Shown here: one piece after another, positions 1-7,574 of the stretch
Layout of the letters: every line of letters begins with the position of its first letter
How positions within the stretch are numbered: the first letter of the stretch is position 1
From: Amoebophrya sp. AT5.2
Lineage: Eukaryota > Sar > Dinophyceae > Syndiniales > Amoebophryaceae
Assembly: GCA_005223375.1 (NCBI GenBank)
Contig: RXOD01006036.1
Span: 1 to 11,531, forward strand
Reading direction: 5' to 3'
DNA length: 11,531 nt
The notes under the pieces: model-generated
Databases searched by the model: none
What the model saw: only the letters and a program-made list of their open reading frames with translations
Told to the model about the DNA's origin: nothing
Made by a program: the position numbers and the translations under genes

Positions 1-849
1 CCGCCGGCTTCGGCCGATATTGGGTGCTGACGGGCGCCGCGTCCGCCAATTACAACTTCACCATCCTGTGACTGCTGCGAATGAAAGGGATTGGGTGTCG
101 TGGCCCTATTTTTGCCCGCCTCCGTCTCTGTTTCAGCAGAGGCTGCGCACCAGTGACACCAGGAACTTGCGTTGTAGCACGCTTCACAGGACTGTAGCGA
201 GGAGCAGTCCACAGCCGCGACGCGATCAACGCCGTGTAGAAGCGTCACGAGAATGGGTTTGCATCGAAGGATGCGAGTTGTCGGCCGTCGGAGGTTCGAC
301 GTCGACGATTTTTTCTTTCGAGATTTTCGCTCAGGCTCCATTCTTCCGTGGTTTGTTTCGTCTAGCGAACGTGATGAAGTGAGTCCGATACGTGGTATAT
401 TTGTTTCACCTAGAGGAGCATCAAATTTCCATGGGCTTTTTCAACTGCTCCCTACAGTTCTTGCTCTCGCTGTTCAGCGGGAACCCTCAGATAATAGGAC
501 TACAGCGCACATGATCCGTTTGTTACTCTTCGCTCACGCTCGCTGTCCGACGACTGTAGTCCATCCGTTGCAACAATCGTATTCCCTCGTCTCGCTGAAA
601 AAATAGTGCAATCACTTGGCGAAAAATGAAGGACAAGGAACAAGGCGAACATCAATGGCGCTACTTCGTCTTAAAATTGCCGTCGTGTCAGACGCTCATA
701 TGCCAGCGCGAAAGAGAACAATCAACAGAAGGCAGCGTCGTACGTGCGCAGCGATCGCCTGATCAGGTTTCTGGCGCAGTTGCCCGATCAGGCGATCGCT
801 GCGTGTGCATGTTGAATATCGGCAACCGCGATCTCGATTTCCCAGTGCT
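1..849. other. Non-coding or unassigned left flank
   Basis: No gene is supported here. Short open frames exist on the plus strand (for example 20-382, 253-606 and 626-922). They overlap one another in different frames, have compositions rich in Arg, Ser and Phe with no domain, and none continues into a longer product. The segment lies downstream of the stop codon of the minus-strand gene that ends at 850, so its right part is probably that gene's 3' untranslated region. The only clear structure is the inverted repeat at 747-803. Confidence 0.5.
747..803. repeat. Perfect 18-bp inverted repeat (hairpin)
   Basis: The arms at 747-764 and 786-803 are exact reverse complements over 18 bp, separated by 21 bases. 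Inside the arms, one mismatch is followed by two more pairs. Outside them, three possible G-U pairs and one C-G pair would extend an RNA stem. Each arm itself contains the palindrome GCGATCGC. On the minus strand the hairpin lies 47 bp past the last base of the 608-aa gene, so it would sit in that gene's 3' untranslated region or at its transcript end. Its role is unknown; it could also be a small foldback element. Confidence 0.85.
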
Positions 850-2676
850 TCATTTCTCGCCTTCGCATTTCAAGGTCTTTTTGTCGAGGCGGTACTTCTT
901 TTGCCACGCCATCAATTTATGAGCGGGAATCGGATCTTGTCTCCGATCGGGTGTTACCACGCCTTGATTATACTGATGGAGGTCGAATTTTAACCCCACA
1001 GAGGCCGAAAATTCCTTCAGCGTCGACAGGGCCAGATCGTAGCTCTGCCCCGCGGCCTTTTGCGCTGCCAGGAGCGCTTCGACCACCGCGTGGCGCACCT
1101 TGTCGGTCGCCTGGTCCTTGCGTAACAAGATTATTCCACGGATATTGGTCCGGTCCATAGTCCTTTCGCATTTACTCCAAAACGTATGGCTGTACGGGTA
1201 CGTTTTTCTCTTGTACGAATTTACCTTCAAGCCAAGCCCTGTGACGTCCACCACTTCCCCTACTATTGCAACAGAGAAGGGTCTGAATGCGTATTTGAAG
1301 GATGCGCCCCACAACAAAAGAGCGCTTGGGCGTCGGCATCCCTTCTCGAACCAGGAGAGCGGGGTAGCGTAGGTGACTGTCGGCCGTAACCACTGCAATC
1401 CCGACTCCAGTGCTCGAGTCTTCGTCACAGAACCGCCAACGAAATTGATGCCCTTGCGCGCCAGATAATTAAGCCCAGCAAGCTGGCCGTTGGTGAATAA
1501 CAGCGCACTGAGCACGTTGCGAAAACTATGGCCCCCCAAAACCCACGCTGGGTGCGCTGCCTCGGAAGCATCCTCGTGCTGCGCTGCCAAATCGCAGCTG
1601 CTGGAACGCATCCACTCCAGTGCCAGCATGGCCGTGGTCGTGTCGTGAACCAGGATACTCTTTAGCGTGGCATTTCCTTCAAACCCTCGCGCGGCTTCCG
1701 TCTGCGGTCGCCGTTTTCTACTCGTTTCTCCCCACTCTTTCGCAAGCTGCTTTGCCTTCACTTTGTCCGCCCTCACGCATGTACCCGCCGTTCCGTAGAA
1801 ATACTTGAATGCCCAATCGTTGGACAACTCGTTCTTGCCACCACCCAGCTGGGATAGATCCTTAGGCTTCGTCCAGGACGCCGGCGCGTAGTCTGCGGCA
1901 GACGGAATTCTTTGGTATTCGGGACCTAGTCGCCGCAAGTAGTCCGCCACCGGGCTCTTCGCGCGCACGAATCGCACGATTCGGGGGCCCATGTTCTCAA
2001 GCACAGTTTTCAAACTCGACTTCTTGTCGGGTTTCGGCGGCTTCGTGAGGTCACAGACCACGGGTTTCGCCGGAGGACCGCCAGAATCTTGCTTGTCTCG
2101 GGCTTTGTTGCCATCCGTAGTGTTATCCGTAGTTTTATCCGTAGTGTTATCCGTAGTGTTATCCGTCGCGTTCGTGTTGTTGATGTCGGTTTCGGCGTCC
2201 AGGCTTGGCGGCTTTGCCGACCCCGATTCAATATCCGCTGCTGGGCTCCTGCCTTCGGCTTCGGCAGTTACAGTTTTCGTTTTCCGACTGGGAGGACCAC
2301 CACACCACGAACCCCCGCAGCTTGAGTAGTCGGTTGAGTGGCCCCCGCCTGTGTCCTTCGTTAGCAACTCTTTTTTCTTTCCTTTCCCTTCCCGCTCGGC
2401 TCCTCTATGATCAGTTGCCTCACGCCTGCCCTGCTTGGGATCGGCCGCAGTTCGATTCGCGATCCCCTCTTCCGCTCGTGGTTTCCGCAAGCGCGCCACC
2501 GTAGTTACCTCGGTCTTTGTCCACGCCCGATGTTGGGTGAGGCCCTGGGCCCTGATTTCGTTCCTCAACATCGTGTGTCGCTGTCGCCCCATCGCGGGAG
2601 GCAAGGAGACGACGGAAAGTAGCCAGATTCCCGACAGCAGCGACCGAACCGGCCGTCCCACTAAAGAAAAGACCAT
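850..2676 (-). CDS. 608-aa predicted secreted orphan protein with Asn/Thr repeat
   Basis: I do not recognise this family. The first ATG has G at -3 and G at +4, and the frame is open for 1.8 kb with no competing start. Residues 11-29 form a hydrophobic stretch ending in small residues, which looks like a signal peptide or N-terminal membrane anchor. Residues 31-215 are low-complexity: basic and charged to about 110, Gly/Ser/Cys-rich at 109-128, then a TDNT-type tetrapeptide repeat at about 168-190 containing several N-x-T sequons. Residues 220-608 look globular, with a Trp-rich central part, and the C-terminus is Lys-rich. No catalytic motif was found. The gene lies 1.06 kb outside the retrotransposon edge, so it is probably a host gene, though a second mobile element cannot be excluded. 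Secretion and glycosylation are inferences from sequence only. Confidence 0.72.
   Translation of the reverse strand: MVFSLVGRPVRSLLSGIWLLSVVSLPPAMGRQRHTMLRNEIRAQGLTQHRAWTKTEVTTVARLRKPRAEEGIANRTAADPKQGRREATDHRGAEREGKGKKKELLTKDTGGGHSTDYSSCGGSWCGGPPSRKTKTVTAEAEGRSPAADIESGSAKPPSLDAETDINNTNATDNTTDNTTDKTTDNTTDGNKARDKQDSGGPPAKPVVCDLTKPPKPDKKSSLKTVLENMGPRIVRFVRAKSPVADYLRRLGPEYQRIPSAADYAPASWTKPKDLSQLGGGKNELSNDWAFKYFYGTAGTCVRADKVKAKQLAKEWGETSRKRRPQTEAARGFEGNATLKSILVHDTTTAMLALEWMRSSSCDLAAQHEDASEAAHPAWVLGGHSFRNVLSALLFTNGQLAGLNYLARKGINFVGGSVTKTRALESGLQWLRPTVTYATPLSWFEKGCRRPSALLLWGASFKYAFRPFSVAIVGEVVDVTGLGLKVNSYKRKTYPYSHTFWSKCERTMDRTNIRGIILLRKDQATDKVRHAVVEALLAAQKAAGQSYDLALSTLKEFSASVGLKFDLHQYNQGVVTPDRRQDPIPAHKLMAWQKKYRLDKKTLKCEGEK
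2113..2166 (-). repeat. 12-bp tandem repeat (about 4.5 units) inside the 608-aa gene
   Basis: A 12-bp unit (ATCCGTAGTGTT on the plus strand) repeats head to tail four and a half times with one substitution, in the second unit. It encodes TDNT repeats (one TDKT) in the minus-strand protein. The unit length is a multiple of three, so copy number can change without breaking the frame. Each intact TDNT-T junction makes an N-x-T sequon. Confidence 0.9.
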
Positions 2677-3735
2677 AGCGCCTAACGACGGGGGAACCCT
2701 GTTTGTGATCTAAGTAAATCTGTCCATCGATGTTGATGTAGTCTCAGCCTCAGGGTTAGTACGTAGTACTTTGAGAGAGGCGAGAGCATGTGCATGATGA
2801 GTGTGAGTCTATCATGAACAAGAGAAGGCCATAGCAAGCGTATCGAGTAACGAGCGTGACCATGTAGCGCACCTGCCACCTCCAGGGCCATTTATTATGG
2901 TACGCTGGTGAATTCAAAATCATACATTCATTGCTATTGACAACTACCAATGAGCGTTAAGCTACAACTTACTATAGCACCAGGATGCGAGGATGAGGAA
3001 GGTACGCGAAGACTCCACTGTTCCACTGCAAGTGCCATTTATATTTATTGAATTTTCGCCACTAAAGCCATAGGCCTTGTTGGCATCTGCCGGAGTAGCC
3101 CCGCGTGGAAAAGCGACGACCACTATTTTTCGCCGCCATACACAGGCACGACTACGAGTCGCGAGTTAATTGCATCACTCTCGACTTATCTGTTTTCGCA
3201 TCGACGGAAGTAGAAGGGACGCACCACGAAGGCGCACGCAGCAGGCAGCGTGATATGGGTCACGGAAACATCAAAGGAGAGAGAGAGAGAGTGGGCGCAG
3301 AGTGATTCCGACAAAGGACGGGGAGAGTGCACGCACGGAAACTTCAAAACGCCGGAGGCTTTTGCACGGACTTCTGAACGCCGTTGAGCACTGATCAGCG
3401 ACGCACGTAGAAAGACACATCAGCCAACATCGTGCCGTCTATCGTGTTTTTGACAGTGGCGCACCGATCTTTCGTAGAATTACCATGGTTGAACTTGAAC
3501 GAAGTGAGTCGCAGACGATATTTCGAATTCGCACCATGAGCATGAATATGAAACGCGTCGGAATTAGCAGAGGCCCTCTCATTACGTTTCGCTGTCGTCG
3601 TCGTCGAGAAAAAAATCCGAATCAATGCATAAAATCAAACTCATAGGACACCCAGCTCACGTAACACCATCATGTCTATGTGCTTGTGAAATTTCCAATG
3701 TTTAGCGCCTGAACGCAGATTCTCGTCTCGCATGA
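2677..3735. other. Intergenic region between the 608-aa gene and the retrotransposon
   Basis: No gene is supported in this 1.06-kb stretch; the open frames are short (at most 76 aa) and have no recognisable features. The part next to 2676 should hold the promoter and 5' leader of the minus-strand gene, but no clear core element was seen. A GA microsatellite lies at about 3277-3291, a short GTC run near 3594-3606, and a 15-bp near-direct repeat (14 of 15 matches) at 3261-3275 and 3334-3348. The right end of the segment directly abuts repeat A1 and is presumably pre-insertion host sequence. Confidence 0.5.
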
Positions 3736-4094
3736 CTATATTGGTGCCAATATAATATTGCACCACTTGTACTTCCTGAACACATCGCGCCTCCAGATCT
3801 CGCGCGAGCTCCTGCTCGCAATTCATTTTCAACTTTCCATTCAGTGCAAAGAACCACAGATCTTGGAGCCGATCTCGCCAAGTCGCGCACGACAGGCTTG
3901 GAGATCAACTGCAGGTAGAGAAGAGCGAGTTCGAATAATGTACGGGCGGGACTACGCGCCTATTGCACGCCAGCCCGCTCAGCGTTAGATGGGGACCGTA
4001 AGATCCCTTCATTAAGTGTCGTAGAGGTTCCGAGAAGGAAGCGGAACTCGCGTAGCCTGCAAGAAGAGTAGAAACTAGATGTAAAAACGCCACC
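3736..4094. repeat. Split direct repeat A, copy 1 (A1)
   Basis: These 359 bp match 10746-11105 in direct orientation. By eye I count five substitutions, all transitions, plus one 3-base and one 4-base length difference, so the copies are about 98-99% identical. Identity begins sharply at the 18-bp palindrome and ends after a shared GTAAAAAC-CACC stretch. The right edge is 140 bp from the stop codon of the RT gene, so A1 would lie in the 3' region of the gag/RT transcript. It contains a conserved 6-bp-arm hairpin at 3804-3819. Confidence 0.95.
3737..3754. repeat. 18-bp palindrome at the outer edge of A1
   Basis: TATATTGG-TG-CCAATATA is a perfect inverted repeat with 8-bp arms and a 2-bp centre. 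It starts one base inside the element's left boundary and is identical in A2. Tyrosine recombinases bind short inverted arms around a small crossover region, so this is a candidate recombination site; that function is inferred. It also contains opposed CCAAT motifs, so a promoter role is an alternative. Confidence 0.8.
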
Positions 4095-4234
4095 AGATCA
4101 GGATAGAAAAATCAAACCATTAGTAGCAACTTGGGAGTCTTTTGCTTATGCCCAAAGACCGGGGGGGGTCTACAGGCACGAGCTTGGATCTTCAGCACTG
4201 TAAGGAAAGCACCCAGAATAGAAGAAAATGAATT
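4095..4234 (-). other. Gap between RT stop codon and A1
   Basis: This 140-bp segment follows the TAA of the RT-RNase H gene on the minus strand and is not shared with the sequence after A2. It includes an eight-base G run at 4161-4168 (C run in the transcript). A pyrimidine-rich tract ending in CAG just past the stop resembles a 3' splice site, but no partner site was identified. No gene is present. Confidence 0.4.
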
Positions 4235-6208
4235 TTACCACCAGCAAGAGGCTTGTTCGTAATCTTTTTGCCCAAGTCCCCAGAAGCACAGGCTCAAAGC
4301 CAGGGCGTGAGGAAGCTCGGAATGTAGACAGTTGGGAAAGTGTTGCTTCAGTAGTTGAGTACGCTCGGATCTAGTTAAAACATCAGCAACGTTCCTGGAC
4401 GTGCAAATCCAGGTCACGTAGACCTGGAGATCGAAGTCCATCAGCACGCGATGGAACTGCGAGCAAACGGACTGAATTAGAAAGGACTTGCTAGCATTGC
4501 GGGAGAGACAATAAACGTCTCCCATGTTGTCCACATGGAGTATGGTGAAACATCCCTTCAGTTCTGTCTTGAAAAAATCCATCGCAAGGCGGGCGGCCGC
4601 CGCCTCCAACACACCAATTGACATTGAGTCAACCTCTCCTGGCAACTCCTTGATTTGCATGGAGAAGCTTTTGGTCACGCCGGAGGGCAGCTGCAGGAAG
4701 CCCCCGATCTTTAGGTTGAAACGCTCGAACCCTTTCCTGACCCCTTTCTTCAACAATTCGTTCAGGGCCGGGAGGTCGTCAGCCGCCGCATCGGTGTACA
4801 CGTGCGCAATCGGCGCGTTGACTGTACCAGGCGACAGGGAGAGAGGCTTCACCTTCGTGGCCGCCCTCTGCATGGTTTGGACTGAGGTGAGGAGCTGTCT
4901 GCGCTCCTTCGTGCGGACGATGTTCCGCGTGAAGTTCTCGCCGACCCAAAAGTCCAACGCGCGCGCGAGGTAGCTTTTCGTCCTGTCCAGCTGCGTACAG
5001 TGCCTGTACAGTCCTTTGTAGGAAAGGAGGTCGGTTTCCATGCACCTTTTTTGTTCGATTGAAAGAATTAAAGCGATGCCCTGCTGAATGAGCTGCCTGA
5101 TCTTCTTCTCCTCCACCTCAATGGTAAGGAGAATCTGAGACCGCAGCGTATAGGCCATACCCAAGACGACCAGGACCTTTTGCAGGAAGAAATCCTGCCT
5201 TTCGGTCTTTCCTTCGGAAAACCAAAAGCCCATTGCAGACATGACAAAATCCAACAATGCCCCGTCAAAAATCGCTAAGTCTCTGCGTGACAAACAATGG
5301 ACATCATCAATATAAAGGGCGCAGAGGATCTTGATCGCCTTGTTCAAGATGAGCATCAAGCATTCTGAAACTCCGCAGCATTCGTGGATTGACGTACGTG
5401 CCCCGAAAGCCGTGCAGTCCGAAAAGGTAAGGAACCACTCCGGCTTTTGCTTCGCCAGCTTCGCGCGCTTCGGAGGGGGCGGGCCGATTTCCGTGGACGA
5501 GTGCCGCGTCCCGAACGCCGGCTTCTGAAACCATATCGCATTCGAGCAAGGATCTGCCACCCCCAGCTGGTAGTAAAACTGGCGCATGTCGCGTTTCTGT
5601 GACGTAGGAGTGAAGGCAAACTCTGTTTCCGAATCCGGATCGGGTTCCGGTGCGGCGGAAGCGATTTTCGCCGACTCTTGCAGGGCGCGGTCGTTCTCCT
5701 CGAGACACGCCCTGAGCACTTTTTCTTCTTCGATATCAGCCTTGATATCAGATTTAAACTGGAAGAACTGTGGCTGACGAAAATTGTTTGCCATCAGTTT
5801 CCCAATTATTTGCGCAGTGGCCCTGGCATTCAACAAACGAATAACCTCGGTCACAAGGACCTGCGTGTTTTGACTACGCAGGTCTATGCAAACCCGAACC
5901 TTTCCACCCTGGTGTACCGGAAAGGCCACTGCACCACCAACCCGACCGATGCGGGATACGTCTCCTTCATGCCAGCGACCAGACTCGATCATGGATTCGC
6001 GTTGGCGCCAGAGCTCCTCGAGATCTTCTTCGGAGGCCCAGTGCGCACGGTCGGGGGCGGTCCTGGACCGTTCCGTGTTCGTCGCCTCCATTTCCGCACG
6101 CATTTCCTCCATCTTCTTCTCGGAAACGTGCTTCCAAAAACCAGTAGGAGGGAGTTCGCCATCCATCGAGAAGCCCTGAGTCAGCTTGTCGCGCATGGCC
6201 ATGATCAT
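4235..6208 (-). CDS. Reverse transcriptase - RNase H of YR retrotransposon
   Basis: This polyprotein segment copies element RNA into DNA and degrades the template. RT motifs are visible in order: RVCIDLRSQN near 105-114 (fingers), a motif A equivalent with D207 followed by FYYQ, motif B around FGARTS at 268-273, and the catalytic YIDD box at 299-302. Conserved RT palm/thumb-like sequence follows to about 420. RNase H comes next with all four acidic positions: D473 in YTDAA, E535, D560 in HVDNM and D609 in NVADVLTR. The last resembles the NVADALSR signature I associate with DIRS-type RNase H. The spacing between the fingers motif and D207 is long (about 95 residues) and includes an acidic, Pro/Glu-rich insert at about 180-205. 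No methyltransferase, protease or integrase follows. ATG 6208 is only two codons after an in-frame TAG, and coding character continues upstream in another frame, so the true start is probably the ORF starting at 6674. Confidence 0.9.
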   Translation of the reverse strand: MIMAMRDKLTQGFSMDGELPPTGFWKHVSEKKMEEMRAEMEATNTERSRTAPDRAHWASEEDLEELWRQRESMIESGRWHEGDVSRIGRVGGAVAFPVHQGGKVRVCIDLRSQNTQVLVTEVIRLLNARATAQIIGKLMANNFRQPQFFQFKSDIKADIEEEKVLRACLEENDRALQESAKIASAAPEPDPDSETEFAFTPTSQKRDMRQFYYQLGVADPCSNAIWFQKPAFGTRHSSTEIGPPPPKRAKLAKQKPEWFLTFSDCTAFGARTSIHECCGVSECLMLILNKAIKILCALYIDDVHCLSRRDLAIFDGALLDFVMSAMGFWFSEGKTERQDFFLQKVLVVLGMAYTLRSQILLTIEVEEKKIRQLIQQGIALILSIEQKRCMETDLLSYKGLYRHCTQLDRTKSYLARALDFWVGENFTRNIVRTKERRQLLTSVQTMQRAATKVKPLSLSPGTVNAPIAHVYTDAAADDLPALNELLKKGVRKGFERFNLKIGGFLQLPSGVTKSFSMQIKELPGEVDSMSIGVLEAAAARLAMDFFKTELKGCFTILHVDNMGDVYCLSRNASKSFLIQSVCSQFHRVLMDFDLQVYVTWICTSRNVADVLTRSERTQLLKQHFPNCLHSELPHALALSLCFWGLGQKDYEQASCWW

Positions 6209-6212
6209 CTCC

Positions 6213-6674
6213 TTCTACCTTCTTCCCGGCCGTCTCGGGATCCGCCTCGACAGCGATACGGAAAAGTTCACGAAAAAGGACAAGCCGCTTCCCCTTGTAC
6301 AAATTTTGCAGGTGGGGCTTGAGGTTTTGGTGGAGGTTCTTCTCCTCCTCCTCTGTGGTCTCCATCAGCTGGATGACGCGCTGAACCACCTCTTTCCTCT
6401 CCTGGATGATCTGTTTCTTCGTGGAGCTTTTCGCAAAATCGATTGTCGAGGAAATGAAAGAAGGATGTAAGGGTCCAGACCCGTATTGTCTAGTGCGATC
6501 CTCCTCCAGAAAGGAGGAGAAATCTTCGCACCGCTCACTCATCCTATTTGGGGATACCAGGGACCTGAGGGCTGGCATCGAAAGAGAGGGAGAGTAGGCT
6601 TCAGGCGAGCACACGAGCGACGGCACGAACGCGACGGCAGCATCCCAGACGGACGACCACGAAACTGTTTTCAT
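6213..6674 (-). CDS. N-terminal part of the RT polyprotein, separated by a frame change
   Basis: A minus-strand frame opens at ATG 6674 (A at -3). It gives a plausible protein to about codon 154, with a Lys/Glu-rich, coiled-coil-like stretch at roughly residues 87-135. It then meets the RT frame near 6215-6209. The frame stays open to 5967, but after the junction it becomes Arg/Gly-rich and is the shadow of the RT frame. Moving from this frame to the RT frame requires a +1 step in the GA-rich tract at 6214-6209, and the amino-acid character runs smoothly across such a step. This could be a one-base insertion in a decaying copy, a sequencing indel, or +1 recoding. Function is unknown; by position it would be an RT N-terminal extension or gag-derived linker. 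Confidence 0.6.
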
Positions 6675-6739
6675 TTTCTTTGCTGCAGCAGTGAAACCTA
6701 TCTACAAATTGTGTATCCACGAGTGAGACGAAAGTATGT

Positions 6740-6952
6740 GCCCGTAGGCTCGATATTAGTTTTAAACTTGATGGAGATTAATTAGAGCTACAAAAATGGC
6801 CCGAAGGCGAGAAGTAAATGTAAATGCCCGTAGGCCAATAAAGCAATACAGAATGATGAGCCCGAAGGCTGAGAAAAGTAAATGCCCGTAGGCTCAAAAG
6901 AACGATCAAACAGAAGATGAAACTGTAAGAAGAAATGAGTTGCCGCTAGGCT
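6740..6952 (-). repeat. Array of GCC-(UNCG)-GGC mini-hairpins in the gag-RT spacer
   Basis: Six copies of a 10-11-bp motif lie at 6740-6750, 6799-6809, 6826-6836, 6860-6870, 6884-6894 and 6942-6952, all in the same orientation. On the gene-sense minus strand they read GCCTACGGGC (copies 1, 3, 5), GCCTTCGGGC (copies 2, 4) and GCCTAGCGGC (copy 6). Each forms a 3-bp G/C stem with a four-base loop; copy 4 gains a fourth A-U pair. Five loops are UACG or UUCG closed by C-G, both members of the exceptionally stable UNCG tetraloop family. Copies 2-3 and 4-5 are also parts of a degenerate tandem unit of about 61 bp. The array fills most of the non-coding spacer between the gag-like and RT genes (6675-7006), which otherwise has no gene. 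Confidence 0.8.
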
Positions 6953-7006
6953 AAAGCAATGTAGATCAGAATGGCTCAGAAGAGCAGTAGTTGTAGAAGA
7001 GAACTA

Positions 7007-7561
7007 TTAGGAGTTATCCACTTCACGGCACAGGACGGCCATGCGCTCCGGGGTCAGGCGGCCTCCGAGAAGCCGGCCGCTCAAGAAGTCCAGGCGCCCG
7101 ATCGTAGCTTGGTGGACGTGGCCGTTGGGGCACGTCGCGCGCCCAGTGCCCGGGCAGTTGCCTTCACACCAGTCGAGGCAAACCTGGATGCCTCCGCCTT
7201 TTCCTTTCCCGGCGGGGGGATTTCCTCCTTTTCCAGCGCCTCCTCCTTTACCCTTGGGGGCGCCCTTCGGCTGCGCGGCACCTCCGCCTTTACCGGCTCC
7301 TCCACCGGCGTTAGCGGGAGCGTTGTAGGGGGCCGCGCGGGCCTGCAGCTGCTGTTGCAACGCCGCCACCACCGTCCCGACACGAGTCATGACGGCGACC
7401 TCGGCGCGCTTGATCTGCTGCTTCGTCTTGATCGCCTGCATGAATTCTTGCTTCAGGTTGATCGAGACGGCGAGGACGACCGAACGCTCGTAGGCCGTAG
7501 CGGGGTCGCCACCCACAACCGGCAGCATGCTCGGCTTCAGCACGGTTTCGAAGCTTTTCAT
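7007..7561 (-). CDS. Gag-like protein, C-terminal part (Gly/Lys-rich tail and Cys/His cluster)
   Basis: A 184-aa frame from ATG 7561, itself a continuation of the gag-like gene after a frame change. Residues 1-75 look helical. Residues 85-124 are a GKGGG-type Gly/Lys/Ala/Pro-rich linker suited to nucleic-acid binding. Next comes a Cys/His cluster, C128, C132, C136, C144, H148 and H150 (C-x3-C-x3-C-x7-C-x3-H), which could bind zinc like the knuckles of Gag nucleocapsid domains but does not match the classical CCHC spacing. The frame is open upstream only to 7591, where a TGA blocks it, while the neighbouring frame carries the N-terminal part. Assignment as Gag rests on position, basic linker and the metal-binding-like motif, not on recognised homology. 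Confidence 0.6.
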   Translation of the reverse strand: MKSFETVLKPSMLPVVGGDPATAYERSVVLAVSINLKQEFMQAIKTKQQIKRAEVAVMTRVGTVVAALQQQLQARAAPYNAPANAGGGAGKGGGAAQPKGAPKGKGGGAGKGGNPPAGKGKGGGIQVCLDWCEGNCPGTGRATCPNGHVHQATIGRLDFLSGRLLGGRLTPERMAVLCREVDNS

Positions 7562-7574
7562 GTAGACCTCGATC

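Noticed and set aside
20..993. Several plus-strand open frames (20-382, 253-606, 626-922, 805-993)
   Set aside because: They are short and mutually overlapping with no domain or coherent composition; the last two run into or antisense to the end of the 608-aa gene.
2677..3735. Dinoflagellate spliced-leader relic or telomere-like repeat as an organism clue
   Set aside because: No adequate match was found in this region or elsewhere in the window, so the taxon was left open.
6740..6952. CRISPR-like array
   Set aside because: The repeats are only 10-11 bp with irregular spacing (24-59 bp), in a eukaryotic retroelement.
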